From the NCBI GenBank assembly GCA_964351595.1, contig CAYGOT010000006.1, forward strand, positions 1-64,000: a stretch of 64,000 nt of DNA. Direction: 5' to 3'. Shown here one piece after another: positions 8,418-17,485 of this stretch. This DNA is from UBA6059 sp964351595 (GTDB lineage: Bacteria > Bacteroidota > Bacteroidia > Cytophagales > Cyclobacteriaceae). The notes under the pieces were generated by a model, which worked only from the letters and a program-made list of their open reading frames with translations, had not been told where the DNA came from and made no database searches. Every line of letters begins with the position of its first letter. The stretch's first letter is position 1. The translations under genes were made by a program, and so were the position numbers.

Positions 8418-10607
8418 ATGACGGGTATAGAGGGAATTAAGAAAAACCTTAGCGACTATAAGACAAAGTATTATATCAACAAACTGCTTAGGGGCGTATT
8501 GATTTTCTCTACGTTGCTGCTGAGCTATTATTTAATCATAGCTTCCATTGAATATACGTTTAGGTTTAACTCAATTGGCCGAACCGTTCTTCTATTCAGC
8601 TTCATTGCCATCCTGCTATATGTCGGCTATAAATGGATAGGTGATCCGCTGTTCCGATTGCTGCTACCGCAAAAACAGCTTACTGACGAAGAAGCTGCCC
8701 TGCAAATTGGAAATCACTTTCCGGAAATTAGTGATAAGCTACTGAATACCATACAGTTACATAAAAGTAACTTTGGCGATTCTTCACTGATCATGGCAAG
8801 TATTACGCAGCGAACAAATCAACTGTCGATAATACCATTTCCAAAAGCCATAGATCTATCAAAGAATAAGGTCTACCTAAAATACCTGGCTATTCCCACA
8901 GTGGTCATTGCGATAATCGCTCTCATACTCCCTCAGCTGATTACAGAAAGCACAGGTCGGATTATAAAATTTCAAACCGAATTTGTACCCGAAGCTCCCT
9001 TTACCTTTCAAGTTGAAAACAACTCCCTCACAGCTTTTAGGAATGAAGATTTCGTTTTGAAGGTTAGTACTGAAGGAAATGCTCAGCCAAATCAGGCCTT
9101 TGCAGTGATAAAGGGTAGAAAAATCAAACTAGATGCGGCTGGCCCGGGAAAATTCACTTACAACTTTCAGAAAATCCAGCAGAGCACCAGTTTTTTCCTT
9201 GAAGCTTCGGGGTTTGCCTCTGAGAACTATGAGGTGGAAGTGCTTAACCGGCCCAATCTTCGAAACTACAACATTCTTCTTGATTATCCCGCCTACACTA
9301 AGCGACCCAATGACAATCTCGCTAATTCAGGAAACCTTAATGTACCAGAGGGCACCAATGTTACGTGGCAGTTTGGTACGCTTCATACAGATGGAGTCGA
9401 CATCACCTTTGCCAACACTAAGGAAACACTCTCAGCAGAACGTGTTGATAATCAACTGTTTCAGATCAAAAAGAAAGTGCTAGAAGATGATTTTTACGAA
9501 ATCAGGCTGAAAAACGAGCATGCCGCTAATAAAGAGAACATCGGCTTTAATATAACTGTGCTCAAAGATCAGCTACCGCAAATCACGCTAGAGCCCTTTC
9601 AGGATACGACCATGTATAATTATATCATACTGGGCGGGTCGATCAGTGATGACTATGGTATTTCACAACTTCAGCTCAAATACAAAAAGCTAGATGAAGA
9701 CAATTTTGAAAGCCTCAACTTAGCTTTTGCAAGCAATCAAAACAGCCAGAGTTATTTTCATAATTGGAAGCTGGATTCATTTGCGCTAGCAGAGGGTGAG
9801 GGCCTGGAATACTATGTGCAAGTATGGGACAATGATGGCGTAAATGGCTGGAAGTCTGCTAAGTCAGGAACCTATACAATCAAAGTCCCGACAAGAAGCG
9901 AAATCAAAGATCAACTCGAAAAAGAATCTAAAGCTGCTGAGAATCAGATTGATAAGTCGGTCGAGAAAGCAGAAGAACTGCGAGAACAGTTAGAGGAAAT
10001 TGATGAAAAGCTCAAGAGCAAGAAAGAAATTGGCTGGCAAGATGAGAAGCTGTTGGAAGAGTTGATAAATAAAAGAGAGAAGTTGGAGGAAGAGATCAAA
10101 AAGCTTCAGGAGCAAAATCAACAGCTTTCTGATAAGAATGAGCGCTTCAATGAACAATCACCTCAAATCAAAGAAAAAGTCGAAAAGCTCCAGGAGCTCA
10201 TGAATGAACTGCTCGATGAAGAAACCAAGAAACTCTACGAAGAACTGAAGAAGTTGCTTGAGGAAAAAGGTAACATTGATGAAGTCCAGGAAATGGTCGA
10301 GAAGATCGACAACAAAGAAGAAAATATGGAGAAGGAGCTGGAGCGAGCTCTGGAACTCTTCAAAAGGATGAAACTCGACTATAAACTTGAGGAAATCGTC
10401 CAGGATCTTGATGAAACGATTGAAAAACAAGAAAAGCTGGCTGAGGAGACTGAGGAAGGGAAATCTGATAGTGAAGAGGCTCAAGCCAAGCAGGAAGAAC
10501 TAAAGGAAGAGTTTGAAGAGATCGAGGAATCAATAGAGGAGCTCGAGGAAATCAACCAAACACTCGAAGAGCCTACTCGTCTTGAGGTTAGAGAGGAAGA
10601 ACTGTGA
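8418..10607 (+). CDS. DUF4175-type membrane protein, N-terminal part (interrupted by an in-frame TGA)
   Basis: This 729-residue product has hydrophobic segments near residues 25-45, 56-75 and 155-175, then a beta-rich region to about 490. A very long Glu/Lys-rich coiled coil follows to the end. Bacteroidota carry a single protein of about 1100 residues with this layout next to the same downstream genes (RsbW-like ATPase, ybeY, mnmG). Its function is unknown to me. Here the frame ends in TGA at 10605-10607. The C-terminal region of the family continues in the same frame after only five codons, starting with an ATG at 10623. The two parts together are close to the expected full length. Either this is a nonsense mutation or sequencing error, or the protein is made as two chains. 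Confidence 0.8.
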   Translation: MTGIEGIKKNLSDYKTKYYINKLLRGVLIFSTLLLSYYLIIASIEYTFRFNSIGRTVLLFSFIAILLYVGYKWIGDPLFRLLLPQKQLTDEEAALQIGNHFPEISDKLLNTIQLHKSNFGDSSLIMASITQRTNQLSIIPFPKAIDLSKNKVYLKYLAIPTVVIAIIALILPQLITESTGRIIKFQTEFVPEAPFTFQVENNSLTAFRNEDFVLKVSTEGNAQPNQAFAVIKGRKIKLDAAGPGKFTYNFQKIQQSTSFFLEASGFASENYEVEVLNRPNLRNYNILLDYPAYTKRPNDNLANSGNLNVPEGTNVTWQFGTLHTDGVDITFANTKETLSAERVDNQLFQIKKKVLEDDFYEIRLKNEHAANKENIGFNITVLKDQLPQITLEPFQDTTMYNYIILGGSISDDYGISQLQLKYKKLDEDNFESLNLAFASNQNSQSYFHNWKLDSFALAEGEGLEYYVQVWDNDGVNGWKSAKSGTYTIKVPTRSEIKDQLEKESKAAENQIDKSVEKAEELREQLEEIDEKLKSKKEIGWQDEKLLEELINKREKLEEEIKKLQEQNQQLSDKNERFNEQSPQIKEKVEKLQELMNELLDEETKKLYEELKKLLEEKGNIDEVQEMVEKIDNKEENMEKELERALELFKRMKLDYKLEEIVQDLDETIEKQEKLAEETEEGKSDSEEAQAKQEELKEEFEEIEESIEELEEINQTLEEPTRLEVREEEL

Positions 10608-10622
10608 GTAGTAGGAGAGAAA

Positions 10623-11717
10623 ATGGACGAGGCAAAACAAAACCGAGAGAACAACAAAAAGAAGAAGGCAAGCGAAAGTCAAAAAGGTGCAGCTCAGAAA
10701 ATGGAAGCTCTTAAGCAGAAAATGATGAACATGCAACAATCCATGGAAATGACCATGATGGAAGAAAATCTGGATCATCTGCGCGACATCCTTGACAACC
10801 TGGTCAAGCTCTCTTTTGATCAAGAGGAAATCATGAATGACTTCAAACGTGTGAATCAAAGTGATCCCCGGTTCGTCAAGCTTTCACAGGATCAACTTCA
10901 GCTCAAAGATGACGCGGCGGTCATTGAAGACAGTCTATTGGCACTAGCCAACAGAGTCTTCCAGATCAAGTCCTTTGTCACTCGTGAAGTAGATGCCATG
11001 AATGATTACATGGATGAAAGCATCGATGCGCTGAAGGAACGAAATAAACCACTGGCTGTGAGCAAGGAACAGTTTACGATGACCTCCATGAACAACCTTG
11101 CCCTGCTTCTCGATGATGTGATGCAACAAATGCAGCAAGCCATGGCTGATGCTAAAGGCATGGGGAAAGGTGGCAAAAAGGGCAAAAAACAGCAAATGCC
11201 GGGCGTTAGTGAGATACAGAAAGAGCTGAATCAGAAGATCGATGACCTCAAGAAAAGTGGCAAGTCTGGAAGGGAGCTATCCGAAGACCTGGCCAAACTA
11301 GCGGCTGAGCAGGAAATGATCCGTCAGCAACTCAATGAAATGAATGAGATGATGGAAGAGAATGGTGGTAAAGGCGCAGGAGGAAGCTTAGAGCAACTAC
11401 TCAAAAAAATGGAAGAGACCGAAACTGACCTGGTCAATAAGCGTCTAACAGAACAAATGCAGCGGCGACAAGAAGATATCCTAACACGACTGCTCAAGGC
11501 TGAAGACGCTATGCGAGAGCGTGAACTGGATGATGAGCGAGAAGGAAAAACCGCCAAGGAGCTTGCTCGCGAAGTACCCCCTGCCTATGAAGAATATATC
11601 AAGGCAAAGGAAAAAGAAATCGAATTATTGAAAACTATACCTTTGCAATTGAATCCTTATTACAAAAAGGAAGTTAATGAGTATTTTAGACGACTTGGTA
11701 ATCAACCACAATTGTAG
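10623..11717 (+). CDS. DUF4175-type protein, C-terminal part
   Basis: This 364-residue, hydrophilic, helical protein is rich in Met, Gln, Lys and Glu. It corresponds to the C-terminal third of the DUF4175 family protein: KKKKASESQKGAAQKM near the start, then LVKLSFDQEEIM, DSLLALANRVFQIKSFVT, MTSMNNLALLLDDVMQQMQQ, and a Gly/Lys-rich linker. It has no signal or membrane segment of its own, so it would need the upstream part for membrane attachment. It lies in the same frame as the upstream gene, one stop codon away. An AGGAG sequence at 10613-10617 lies 5 bases before the ATG, so independent initiation is possible. Its conservation of family features argues against long-standing decay. Confidence 0.75.
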   Translation: MDEAKQNRENNKKKKASESQKGAAQKMEALKQKMMNMQQSMEMTMMEENLDHLRDILDNLVKLSFDQEEIMNDFKRVNQSDPRFVKLSQDQLQLKDDAAVIEDSLLALANRVFQIKSFVTREVDAMNDYMDESIDALKERNKPLAVSKEQFTMTSMNNLALLLDDVMQQMQQAMADAKGMGKGGKKGKKQQMPGVSEIQKELNQKIDDLKKSGKSGRELSEDLAKLAAEQEMIRQQLNEMNEMMEENGGKGAGGSLEQLLKKMEETETDLVNKRLTEQMQRRQEDILTRLLKAEDAMRERELDDEREGKTAKELAREVPPAYEEYIKAKEKEIELLKTIPLQLNPYYKKEVNEYFRRLGNQPQL

Positions 11718-11726
11718 ATCGGAAAG

Positions 11727-12128
11727 ATGAACTCCATGACAATCGAAATACCCTCTCTCAACGACAACATCAGGATAGTAGAGAGCTTCATAGACAACAC
11801 CAAAGACCAGTATAATCTGGACGATGATATCTATGGCAACATTATGATTGCTGTGACGGAATCCGTGAATAACGCCATTCGTCATGGTAACAAAAGTGAT
11901 AAGAACAAGAATGTGACACTCACACTAGATCTTTCGGACTCCATGATCAAGTTCGTGATTAAGGATGAAGGGACAGGATTTGATTACCAAAACTTACCTG
12001 ATCCCACGGCTCCTGAAAATGTAAGCAAAGTAAATGGCAGAGGGATTTTTCTCATGAAGCACCTCTGTGATGAAGTCAACTTCATAAACGATGGCCGGTC
12101 TGTAGAGCTGTGCTTCTATCTGAGCTAA
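11727..12128 (+). CDS. Anti-sigma factor / RsbW-like ATP-binding protein
   Basis: This is a 133-residue GHKL-fold ATPase of the RsbW/SpoIIAB serine-kinase type. The N box is ESVNNAIRHGN (Glu45, Asn49), the G1 box is DEGTGFD (Asp80) and the G2 box NGRGIFLMKHL begins near residue 103. There is no sensor or dimerisation domain. Such proteins hold sigma factors or phosphorylate STAS anti-anti-sigma partners; no STAS protein or sigma factor is encoded nearby, so the target is unknown. It follows the DUF4175 region by 9 bases and its stop overlaps the ybeY start by 1 base, so it belongs to the same operon. Confidence 0.85.
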   Translation: MNSMTIEIPSLNDNIRIVESFIDNTKDQYNLDDDIYGNIMIAVTESVNNAIRHGNKSDKNKNVTLTLDLSDSMIKFVIKDEGTGFDYQNLPDPTAPENVSKVNGRGIFLMKHLCDEVNFINDGRSVELCFYLS

Positions 12129-12559
12129 TGCATCACATTCATTATTTCACGGAGGATATTGAGTTCTCTTTGAAAGATCAACCCATCATTTCCCAATGGA
12201 TAGTTGATTCCATTGCCGCCAGTAAGTTCAAGCTCGAAGAGATCAACTACATCTTTTGTTCAGATGAACACCTACTCAATATCAATCAGCAGTACCTAAA
12301 TCATAATACGTACACAGACATCATCACCTTTGATAACTCCTCAGAAGAGCTGTCCATAGAAGCTGATATATATATAAGTATAGATAGAGTCCGAGAGAAC
12401 GCAGAGGAGTACAGCATTCCATTTACCCATGAACTTCACCGCGTAATGATACATGGAATACTCCATTTACTCGGCTGGGGAGATAAGACATCCGCTGAGC
12501 AAAAGGCGATGAGAGAAAAAGAAGACGCTTGCTTATCTTTGCTTCCAATATCAAACTAA
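12128..12559 (+). CDS. ybeY: Endoribonuclease YbeY
   Basis: YbeY is a metal-dependent RNase involved in 16S rRNA 3'-end maturation and ribosome quality control. I take the ATG at 12128, which overlaps the previous stop (TAATG) and gives 143 residues. A GTG at 12110 would add six residues not typical of the family. The active-site segment is HELHRVMIHGILHLLGWGD near residues 104-122. The first two His of the metal site are present, but the third ligand position is Asp instead of His, as I believe is common in Bacteroidota YbeY. One base after its stop begins the first of two parS-like palindromes. Confidence 0.93.
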   Translation: MHHIHYFTEDIEFSLKDQPIISQWIVDSIAASKFKLEEINYIFCSDEHLLNINQQYLNHNTYTDIITFDNSSEELSIEADIYISIDRVRENAEEYSIPFTHELHRVMIHGILHLLGWGDKTSAEQKAMREKEDACLSLLPISN

Positions 12560-12560
12560 G

Positions 12561-12576
12561 TGTTTCACGTGGAACA
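12561..12576. promoter_or_regulatory. parS-like site 1 (ParB binding site)
   Basis: TGTTTCACGTGGAACA differs from the classic 16-bp parS palindrome (TGTTTCACGTGAAACA) at a single position. The symmetry extends to 12558-12579 with one mismatched pair. It lies between ybeY and mnmG, about 4.5 kb from the proposed origin, as expected for a chromosomal centromere site. Confidence 0.8.
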
Positions 12577-12598
12577 CTTTTTTCTTTTATTCAGTTAG

Positions 12599-12614
12599 TG
12601 TTCCACGTGGAACG
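12599..12614. promoter_or_regulatory. parS-like site 2 (ParB binding site)
   Basis: TGTTCCACGTGGAACG carries a perfect 14-bp inner palindrome (GTTCCACGTGGAAC), a close variant of the parS consensus. It lies 38 bases after site 1 and 9 bases before the mnmG start codon, so bound ParB could also affect mnmG expression. Confidence 0.78.
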
Positions 12615-12622
12615 TTTCGGAT

Positions 12623-14485
12623 ATGTTTAAAGAATATGATGTAATCGTAGTGGGTGCCGGTCATGCCGGATGTGAAGCAGCTGCAGCAGCAGCTAACATG
12701 GGCTCTAGTGTTCTCTTGATTACCATGAACATGAATACTATCGCCCAGATGTCTTGCAACCCGGCAATGGGCGGTGTGGCCAAAGGCCAAATCGTAAGAG
12801 AAATAGACGCTCTCGGAGGTCAATCCGGTATCATCACGGACAAAACCATGATTCAATTTCGCATGCTCAATAAATCCAAAGGCCCTGCCATGTGGAGTCC
12901 CCGAGCACAAAGCGATAGAATGCGCTTCGCAGAAGAGTGGCGATTGACACTGGAGCAGACTCAGAATGTTGACTTTTGGCAAGAGATGGCCACTTCCATA
13001 ATTGTCAAAGACAAACGAGTTGTCGGTATAAAGACTAGTCTCGGACTGGAAATAATGGGAAAATCCGTAGTGCTCACCAATGGTACATTTTTGAATGGGT
13101 TGATACATATAGGTGAAAAGCAGTTTGGTGGTGGTAGAACAGGGGAAGGAGCGGCAAGAGGTATTACTGAACAACTCGTCTCTCTGGGCTTTGAATCTGG
13201 TCGAATGAAAACAGGCACCCCTCCAAGGGTCGATGGAAGATCACTCAATTACAGTGTCATGGAGGAGCAGAAGGGAGATGAAGATCCTAGCAAATTCTCG
13301 TATAGTGACACACCACAGTTGACCAATCAAAGAAGCTGTTTCATAACGTACACCAATCCTGAGGTACATTCTACGCTTGAAACGGGGTTCGATAAATCTC
13401 CAATGTTCAACGGGCGAATCAAAGGACTGGGTCCCCGCTACTGTCCATCAATAGAGGACAAAATCAATCGGTTCGCTGAAAGAGACCGACACCAAATATT
13501 TGTAGAGCCAGAGGGCTGGAACACAGTTGAAGTATATGTCAACGGCTTCTCCACTTCTCTGCCGGAAGATGTGCAGTACAAAGCGATGATCAAAATTCCG
13601 GGTTTCGAACAAGCCAAAATGTTCAGACCAGGATATGCCATAGAATATGACTACTTTCCACCCACCCAACTTCATCACACACTAGAGACAAAATTGATTG
13701 AAAATCTGTATTTCGCAGGTCAGATTAATGGCACTACCGGCTATGAAGAGGCTGGTTGTCAAGGCCTTATTGCCGGAATCAATGCTCATCTCAAGGTTGC
13801 AGAGAAAGATCCATTTATACTCACCAGGTCGGAAGCCTACATTGGGGTACTCATAGATGACCTCATCAATAAAGGTACTGATGAGCCCTATCGCATGTTT
13901 ACCTCCAGGGCCGAATTCCGAATTCTGCTAAGACAGGATAATGCTGACCTACGCCTAACGGAAAAAGGTCATCGACTAGGTCTGGCTTCTGATCAGCGTC
14001 TTGAGAATATGATCGACAAGAAGCAAGACACTGCAAAGCTCATCAATGATCTCATGCAGAAAAAAGTTGTTCCTGAAGATATCAACGACACTTTGGCTAG
14101 TTTCAATACAGCCACAATCAAAGAAAAAGTAGCCGTACACAAACTGCTCAAGCGACCCGAGATCAGCATCACCCATTTAATGGAATTTGATTCTGAACTG
14201 CGGGACTACCTGAATAAGTATCCCAGAGAAATTCACGATCAGGCAGAGATCCAGATTAAGTATGACACCTATATCTCCAAAGAAAAACAGATCGCAGAAA
14301 AGATGACCCAACTCGACGATCAGCGTATCGATCCAAATTTTGACTATCGCAAGATTTCTTCTCTTTCCTCCGAAGCAACAGAGAAGCTACTCAAGATAAA
14401 ACCCGCAACTCTAGGACAAGCATCAAGAATCAGTGGTGTCAATCCTTCAGACATTTCGATCTTAATGGTCTACATGAGTAAATAG
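12623..14485 (+). CDS. mnmG: tRNA uridine-5-carboxymethylaminomethyl modification enzyme MnmG (GidA)
   Basis: MnmG is the FAD-dependent partner of MnmE in forming the xm5U34 wobble modification of several tRNAs. The 620-residue protein has the normal length. It has the Rossmann FAD motif VVGAGHAGCEAAAAA at residues 8-22, the MSCNPAMGGVAKGQ signature near 44, the GTPPR motif near 199, and a second flavin or nucleotide region around YEEAGCQGLIAG near 370. The C-terminal helical domain is complete. The gene sits 9 bases after a parS-like palindrome, in keeping with the frequent position of gidA near the chromosome origin. A methyltransferase gene follows after 3 bases. Confidence 0.97.
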   Translation: MFKEYDVIVVGAGHAGCEAAAAAANMGSSVLLITMNMNTIAQMSCNPAMGGVAKGQIVREIDALGGQSGIITDKTMIQFRMLNKSKGPAMWSPRAQSDRMRFAEEWRLTLEQTQNVDFWQEMATSIIVKDKRVVGIKTSLGLEIMGKSVVLTNGTFLNGLIHIGEKQFGGGRTGEGAARGITEQLVSLGFESGRMKTGTPPRVDGRSLNYSVMEEQKGDEDPSKFSYSDTPQLTNQRSCFITYTNPEVHSTLETGFDKSPMFNGRIKGLGPRYCPSIEDKINRFAERDRHQIFVEPEGWNTVEVYVNGFSTSLPEDVQYKAMIKIPGFEQAKMFRPGYAIEYDYFPPTQLHHTLETKLIENLYFAGQINGTTGYEEAGCQGLIAGINAHLKVAEKDPFILTRSEAYIGVLIDDLINKGTDEPYRMFTSRAEFRILLRQDNADLRLTEKGHRLGLASDQRLENMIDKKQDTAKLINDLMQKKVVPEDINDTLASFNTATIKEKVAVHKLLKRPEISITHLMEFDSELRDYLNKYPREIHDQAEIQIKYDTYISKEKQIAEKMTQLDDQRIDPNFDYRKISSLSSEATEKLLKIKPATLGQASRISGVNPSDISILMVYMSK

Positions 14486-14488
14486 TGT

Positions 14489-15373
14489 ATGTACGAAAAA
14501 GTAGATCCATGCCCCGTGTGCTCAGGCAAAGAGTTCACGAACCAAATCATATGTGATGACCATACGGTAACGGGCGAAAGCTTCGCTATCGTCTCATGTA
14601 ATCAGTGTAACCTCTGGATTACCTCACCCAGACCCGCACAAGAAAGTTTGGGTAAATACTATCAATCTGACACTTACATTTCTCATTCCAACAAGGGGAA
14701 TAGTTTAGTCAATGTGATCTATAAAATGGTGCGTAGATATACGATGTACCAAAAGACTCAGTTGATCAAAGGCTTTGTGGGTTCAGGAAAACTCATTGAT
14801 TATGGCTGTGGTACTGGCGACTTCTTAGTGGCTTGTCAGCACAAAGGCTATAATGTCCTGGGAATCGAACCGAGTGATATGGCCAGGGAACAAGCGATAG
14901 CCCAGACCAGTACGACAATCTACCCTCATCTTGATAATCTGGCAAAGGACGAAAAAGTCGATATCATCACTATGTGGCATGTCCTCGAGCACATTCCTAA
15001 CCCCAAGGAAACACTCGCACATCTTAAAAAGCATCTAAATACTGGTGGATACTTTATCATCGCAGTACCCAATCGAGATTCTTTTGATGCTAAATACTAC
15101 AAAGAGAATTGGGCGGCATACGATGTTCCCAGACATCTTTTTCATTTCAACCCATTGAATATCAAATATTTAAGCAAAGAATTGAAGCTTTCATTTGTAA
15201 AAATTATTCCTCAATACTTTGATGCCTACTATGTTTCTATGCTCAGTGAGAAATACCTCAAAAGCGGTTCATCGTTCATCAAGGGAATGATTAGAGGTCT
15301 GCAATCAAACCGATCCGCGGTTAAGAATAACAACAATTACTCCAGCTTGATTTACGTTTTGCGTAAGAAATGA
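14489..15373 (+). CDS. Class I SAM-dependent methyltransferase with N-terminal zinc ribbon
   Basis: This 294-residue protein starts with a putative zinc ribbon (CPVC near residue 8, CNQC near 37). A Rossmann methyltransferase domain follows, with motif I LIDYGCGTGDFL near residue 98 and post-motifs including MWHVLEHIPNP near 162. The C-terminal part has PRHLFHFNP, as in methyltransferases acting on sugars or lipid-linked substrates. The substrate cannot be told. It follows mnmG by 3 bases and its stop overlaps the next start as ATGA, so all three are probably one transcript. Confidence 0.82.
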   Translation: MYEKVDPCPVCSGKEFTNQIICDDHTVTGESFAIVSCNQCNLWITSPRPAQESLGKYYQSDTYISHSNKGNSLVNVIYKMVRRYTMYQKTQLIKGFVGSGKLIDYGCGTGDFLVACQHKGYNVLGIEPSDMAREQAIAQTSTTIYPHLDNLAKDEKVDIITMWHVLEHIPNPKETLAHLKKHLNTGGYFIIAVPNRDSFDAKYYKENWAAYDVPRHLFHFNPLNIKYLSKELKLSFVKIIPQYFDAYYVSMLSEKYLKSGSSFIKGMIRGLQSNRSAVKNNNNYSSLIYVLRKK

Positions 15374-17100
15374 GATCCATCTTACTTGCCATCATATGTG
15401 TCTGTATGCTCAACCAACTCTTCCACGGTTGCGCTAGCCCATCCACTATCAACGGCGGACCACAGGATACCATTCCACCCGTACTTCTTGAAGCAAACCC
15501 ACCTATCGGAAAAGTTGACTTCACAGGAACCACAATTGAACTGATCTTTTCCGAAGACATCAGTGCATCAAAGCTTAAACAAGAGTTGATTATTACACCC
15601 TTTATTGAAAACGAGTATAAGTACATTACCAAGAAAAGAGCAATTCAGATAGAGTTCGAAAATACATTTCCAGATTCAACAACTTTCATTCTCAATTTTG
15701 CCAATGGCATAGGTGACCTCAATGAGAATAATCCAGTAGTCAATCTAAAATATGCATTTAGTACAGGTTCCTTTATTGACTCACTCACAGTCTCAGGATA
15801 TGTATTTGATCTAATCACTAATGAACCTGCAAAGAACTACCTGATATCTCTCTATGACAAGGATACTTCATCAGTCTTTGAACACAAGCCAACATATTTC
15901 GCATATGCGGATAAGGAGGGGCTCTTCACTATAGAAAATATAAAGAGCGGATCCTATCACGTCTATGCCTTCAATGACGAGAACCAAAACCTCATTCTTG
16001 AATCAACCACTGAAAAGCACGGGCTACTCACTGATACACTCAATCTTGATACAACCTCTGTACAATTAGAAATACCTGTTATCCTTCAGGATGCATCCAA
16101 CCTTACCTTGGTCAGAGCCAGATCTCAAGCCAATAGGTTTGACGTACGATACTCTAAGTATATCAAAGACATTCAGATTGTCCCTCTTGACTCTTCCAAA
16201 AATCACCTGGATAGAAACCTTGTTGAAAACAATGAAGTCATCCGCTTTTATCCCTCTGCTTTAGTACCTGGCGATAGTGTTGGGTATTATATCACCGCCA
16301 CCGACAGTCTCGGTAGCACCGTAAACGATAGCATTTATGTCAAATTTGAAGGAACCACTTCGAGAATAGATCCCTTTGAAGCTACTATCAAATCAGAGAA
16401 ATACAATGCTAGTCCTGATACTATGAGCTATCGAGTCATTGCCGACAAACCTATAAAGCTCTTTGATCCAACGCTCATTAGGTTCACTGTTGATTCTGTT
16501 CAACTCCCATTTAGTCTGGACTCCTCTGTGAACTATTCCTCCAACAGATTGAAGACAGAACTTGTCTTTAAAATACCGAAGCTGTTCTCCACAACTGCAC
16601 AATATTTAGATACTCTTACTTCCACTATGAGTGCTGATACCGCAAGGATCAATCAAGATTCGATCTTTGCTCAGTCACTCAAATACTATAAGGATTTACC
16701 CCGAAATAGGTATGAGCTACGATTCAGAAAGGGATGGCTCATTTCAATAGAAAAAGACTCTGCAGAAGCATCATCAGTCAATATGATACTACCCAAACAG
16801 CCTGATGCCGGTCTCGTTCGTGGGTCTATCTATACAACAGAGAAATCATATTTTATCGAACTGATTGATAAAGATGGTCGAGCTATAGCGACCGTCAATA
16901 GCCCCCGGGACACCTATGAATTCAAAAGTATACCTCCAGGTAAATACGGACTCAGAGTTAAAATAGATAAAGATGAAGATGGTCAATGGTCGTACGGAAA
17001 TATTAGAAAACATACAGGCCCGGAACCCATTTACCATATGGAGGAATCCTTCGAAATTCGTGCTAACTGGGAACTCGAAGGTATCGATCTCTCCTTCTAA
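15370..17100 (+). CDS. Ig-like domain (Big_5) lipoprotein
   Basis: This 576-residue outer-membrane or periplasmic lipoprotein has a signal peptide with lipobox FHGC (lipidated Cys21). After it comes a bacterial Ig-like domain of the Big_5 type at about residues 35-135 (DTIPPVLLEANPP, then IELIFSEDI). A carboxypeptidase-regulatory-like beta domain follows near 140-230, with a second one near the C-terminus (GSIYTTEKSYFIELIDKDGR ... IPPGKYGLRV). The family is widespread in Bacteroidota and its function is unknown. It is translationally coupled to the methyltransferase gene and its stop marks the left edge of the proposed origin. Confidence 0.8.
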   Translation: MRSILLAIICVCMLNQLFHGCASPSTINGGPQDTIPPVLLEANPPIGKVDFTGTTIELIFSEDISASKLKQELIITPFIENEYKYITKKRAIQIEFENTFPDSTTFILNFANGIGDLNENNPVVNLKYAFSTGSFIDSLTVSGYVFDLITNEPAKNYLISLYDKDTSSVFEHKPTYFAYADKEGLFTIENIKSGSYHVYAFNDENQNLILESTTEKHGLLTDTLNLDTTSVQLEIPVILQDASNLTLVRARSQANRFDVRYSKYIKDIQIVPLDSSKNHLDRNLVENNEVIRFYPSALVPGDSVGYYITATDSLGSTVNDSIYVKFEGTTSRIDPFEATIKSEKYNASPDTMSYRVIADKPIKLFDPTLIRFTVDSVQLPFSLDSSVNYSSNRLKTELVFKIPKLFSTTAQYLDTLTSTMSADTARINQDSIFAQSLKYYKDLPRNRYELRFRKGWLISIEKDSAEASSVNMILPKQPDAGLVRGSIYTTEKSYFIELIDKDGRAIATVNSPRDTYEFKSIPPGKYGLRVKIDKDEDGQWSYGNIRKHTGPEPIYHMEESFEIRANWELEGIDLSF

Positions 17101-17485
17101 ACCCTGTGGATAACCTGAGGATTATGATGCTTAGAATGACTAATAACTCGATACTTCTCAACATCAATGAACCACATTATAGTTATCACCCCTCAAAGTC
17201 GATCAAACCGACCTTCATCAACATACAACTTGAGGCTTGACAATCTGATGATCTATCAACACCTATCTATCCACAATTCTCTCTCAAATGTTAATTCATT
17301 CATTATCATTTAATTAGAAGTTAATACCAGTCATCAAATCAAACTTATAACCTTAATTAATCCACAACAACTTTTCTATTTTGCGTTTAATATAGCTTAT
17401 CAACATATCCACAGTCTTAATATTAAATAATAGGATTATTAATACTTTACTTTTAGTTATTAGCATGTGGACAAATAAGTATAGA
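17101..17485. other. Probable chromosomal replication origin (oriC) with DnaA boxes and AT-rich unwinding region
   Basis: This gene-free stretch has a perfect DnaA box on the minus strand at 17105-17113 (TGTGGATAA). One-mismatch boxes lie at 17267-17275 (CTATCCACA), 17358-17366 (TAATCCACA), 17397-17405 (TTATCAACA), 17405-17413 (ATATCCACA) and 17466-17474 (TGTGGACAA, minus strand). A very AT-rich block at about 17414-17462 could be the unwinding element. The plus strand to the left is C-rich and to the right G-rich: hand counts of 60-base lines gave C24/G11 at 15421 and C17/G11 at 16081, against G18/C8 at 18241 and G18/C11 at 21421. Two parS-like sites are 4.5 kb away. dnaA itself is not present here. 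Confidence 0.75.

Noticed and set aside
10158..10859. Minus-strand Phe/Leu-rich frames opposite the DUF4175 coiled coil
   Set aside because: Glu/Lys-rich coiled coils always give Phe/Leu-rich antisense frames; there is no sign of a membrane gene.
12587..13174. Long minus-strand open frame opposite mnmG
   Set aside because: mnmG is a certain gene on the other strand; the antisense frame is rich in Cys, Ser and His, as expected from a shadow, and has no motif.
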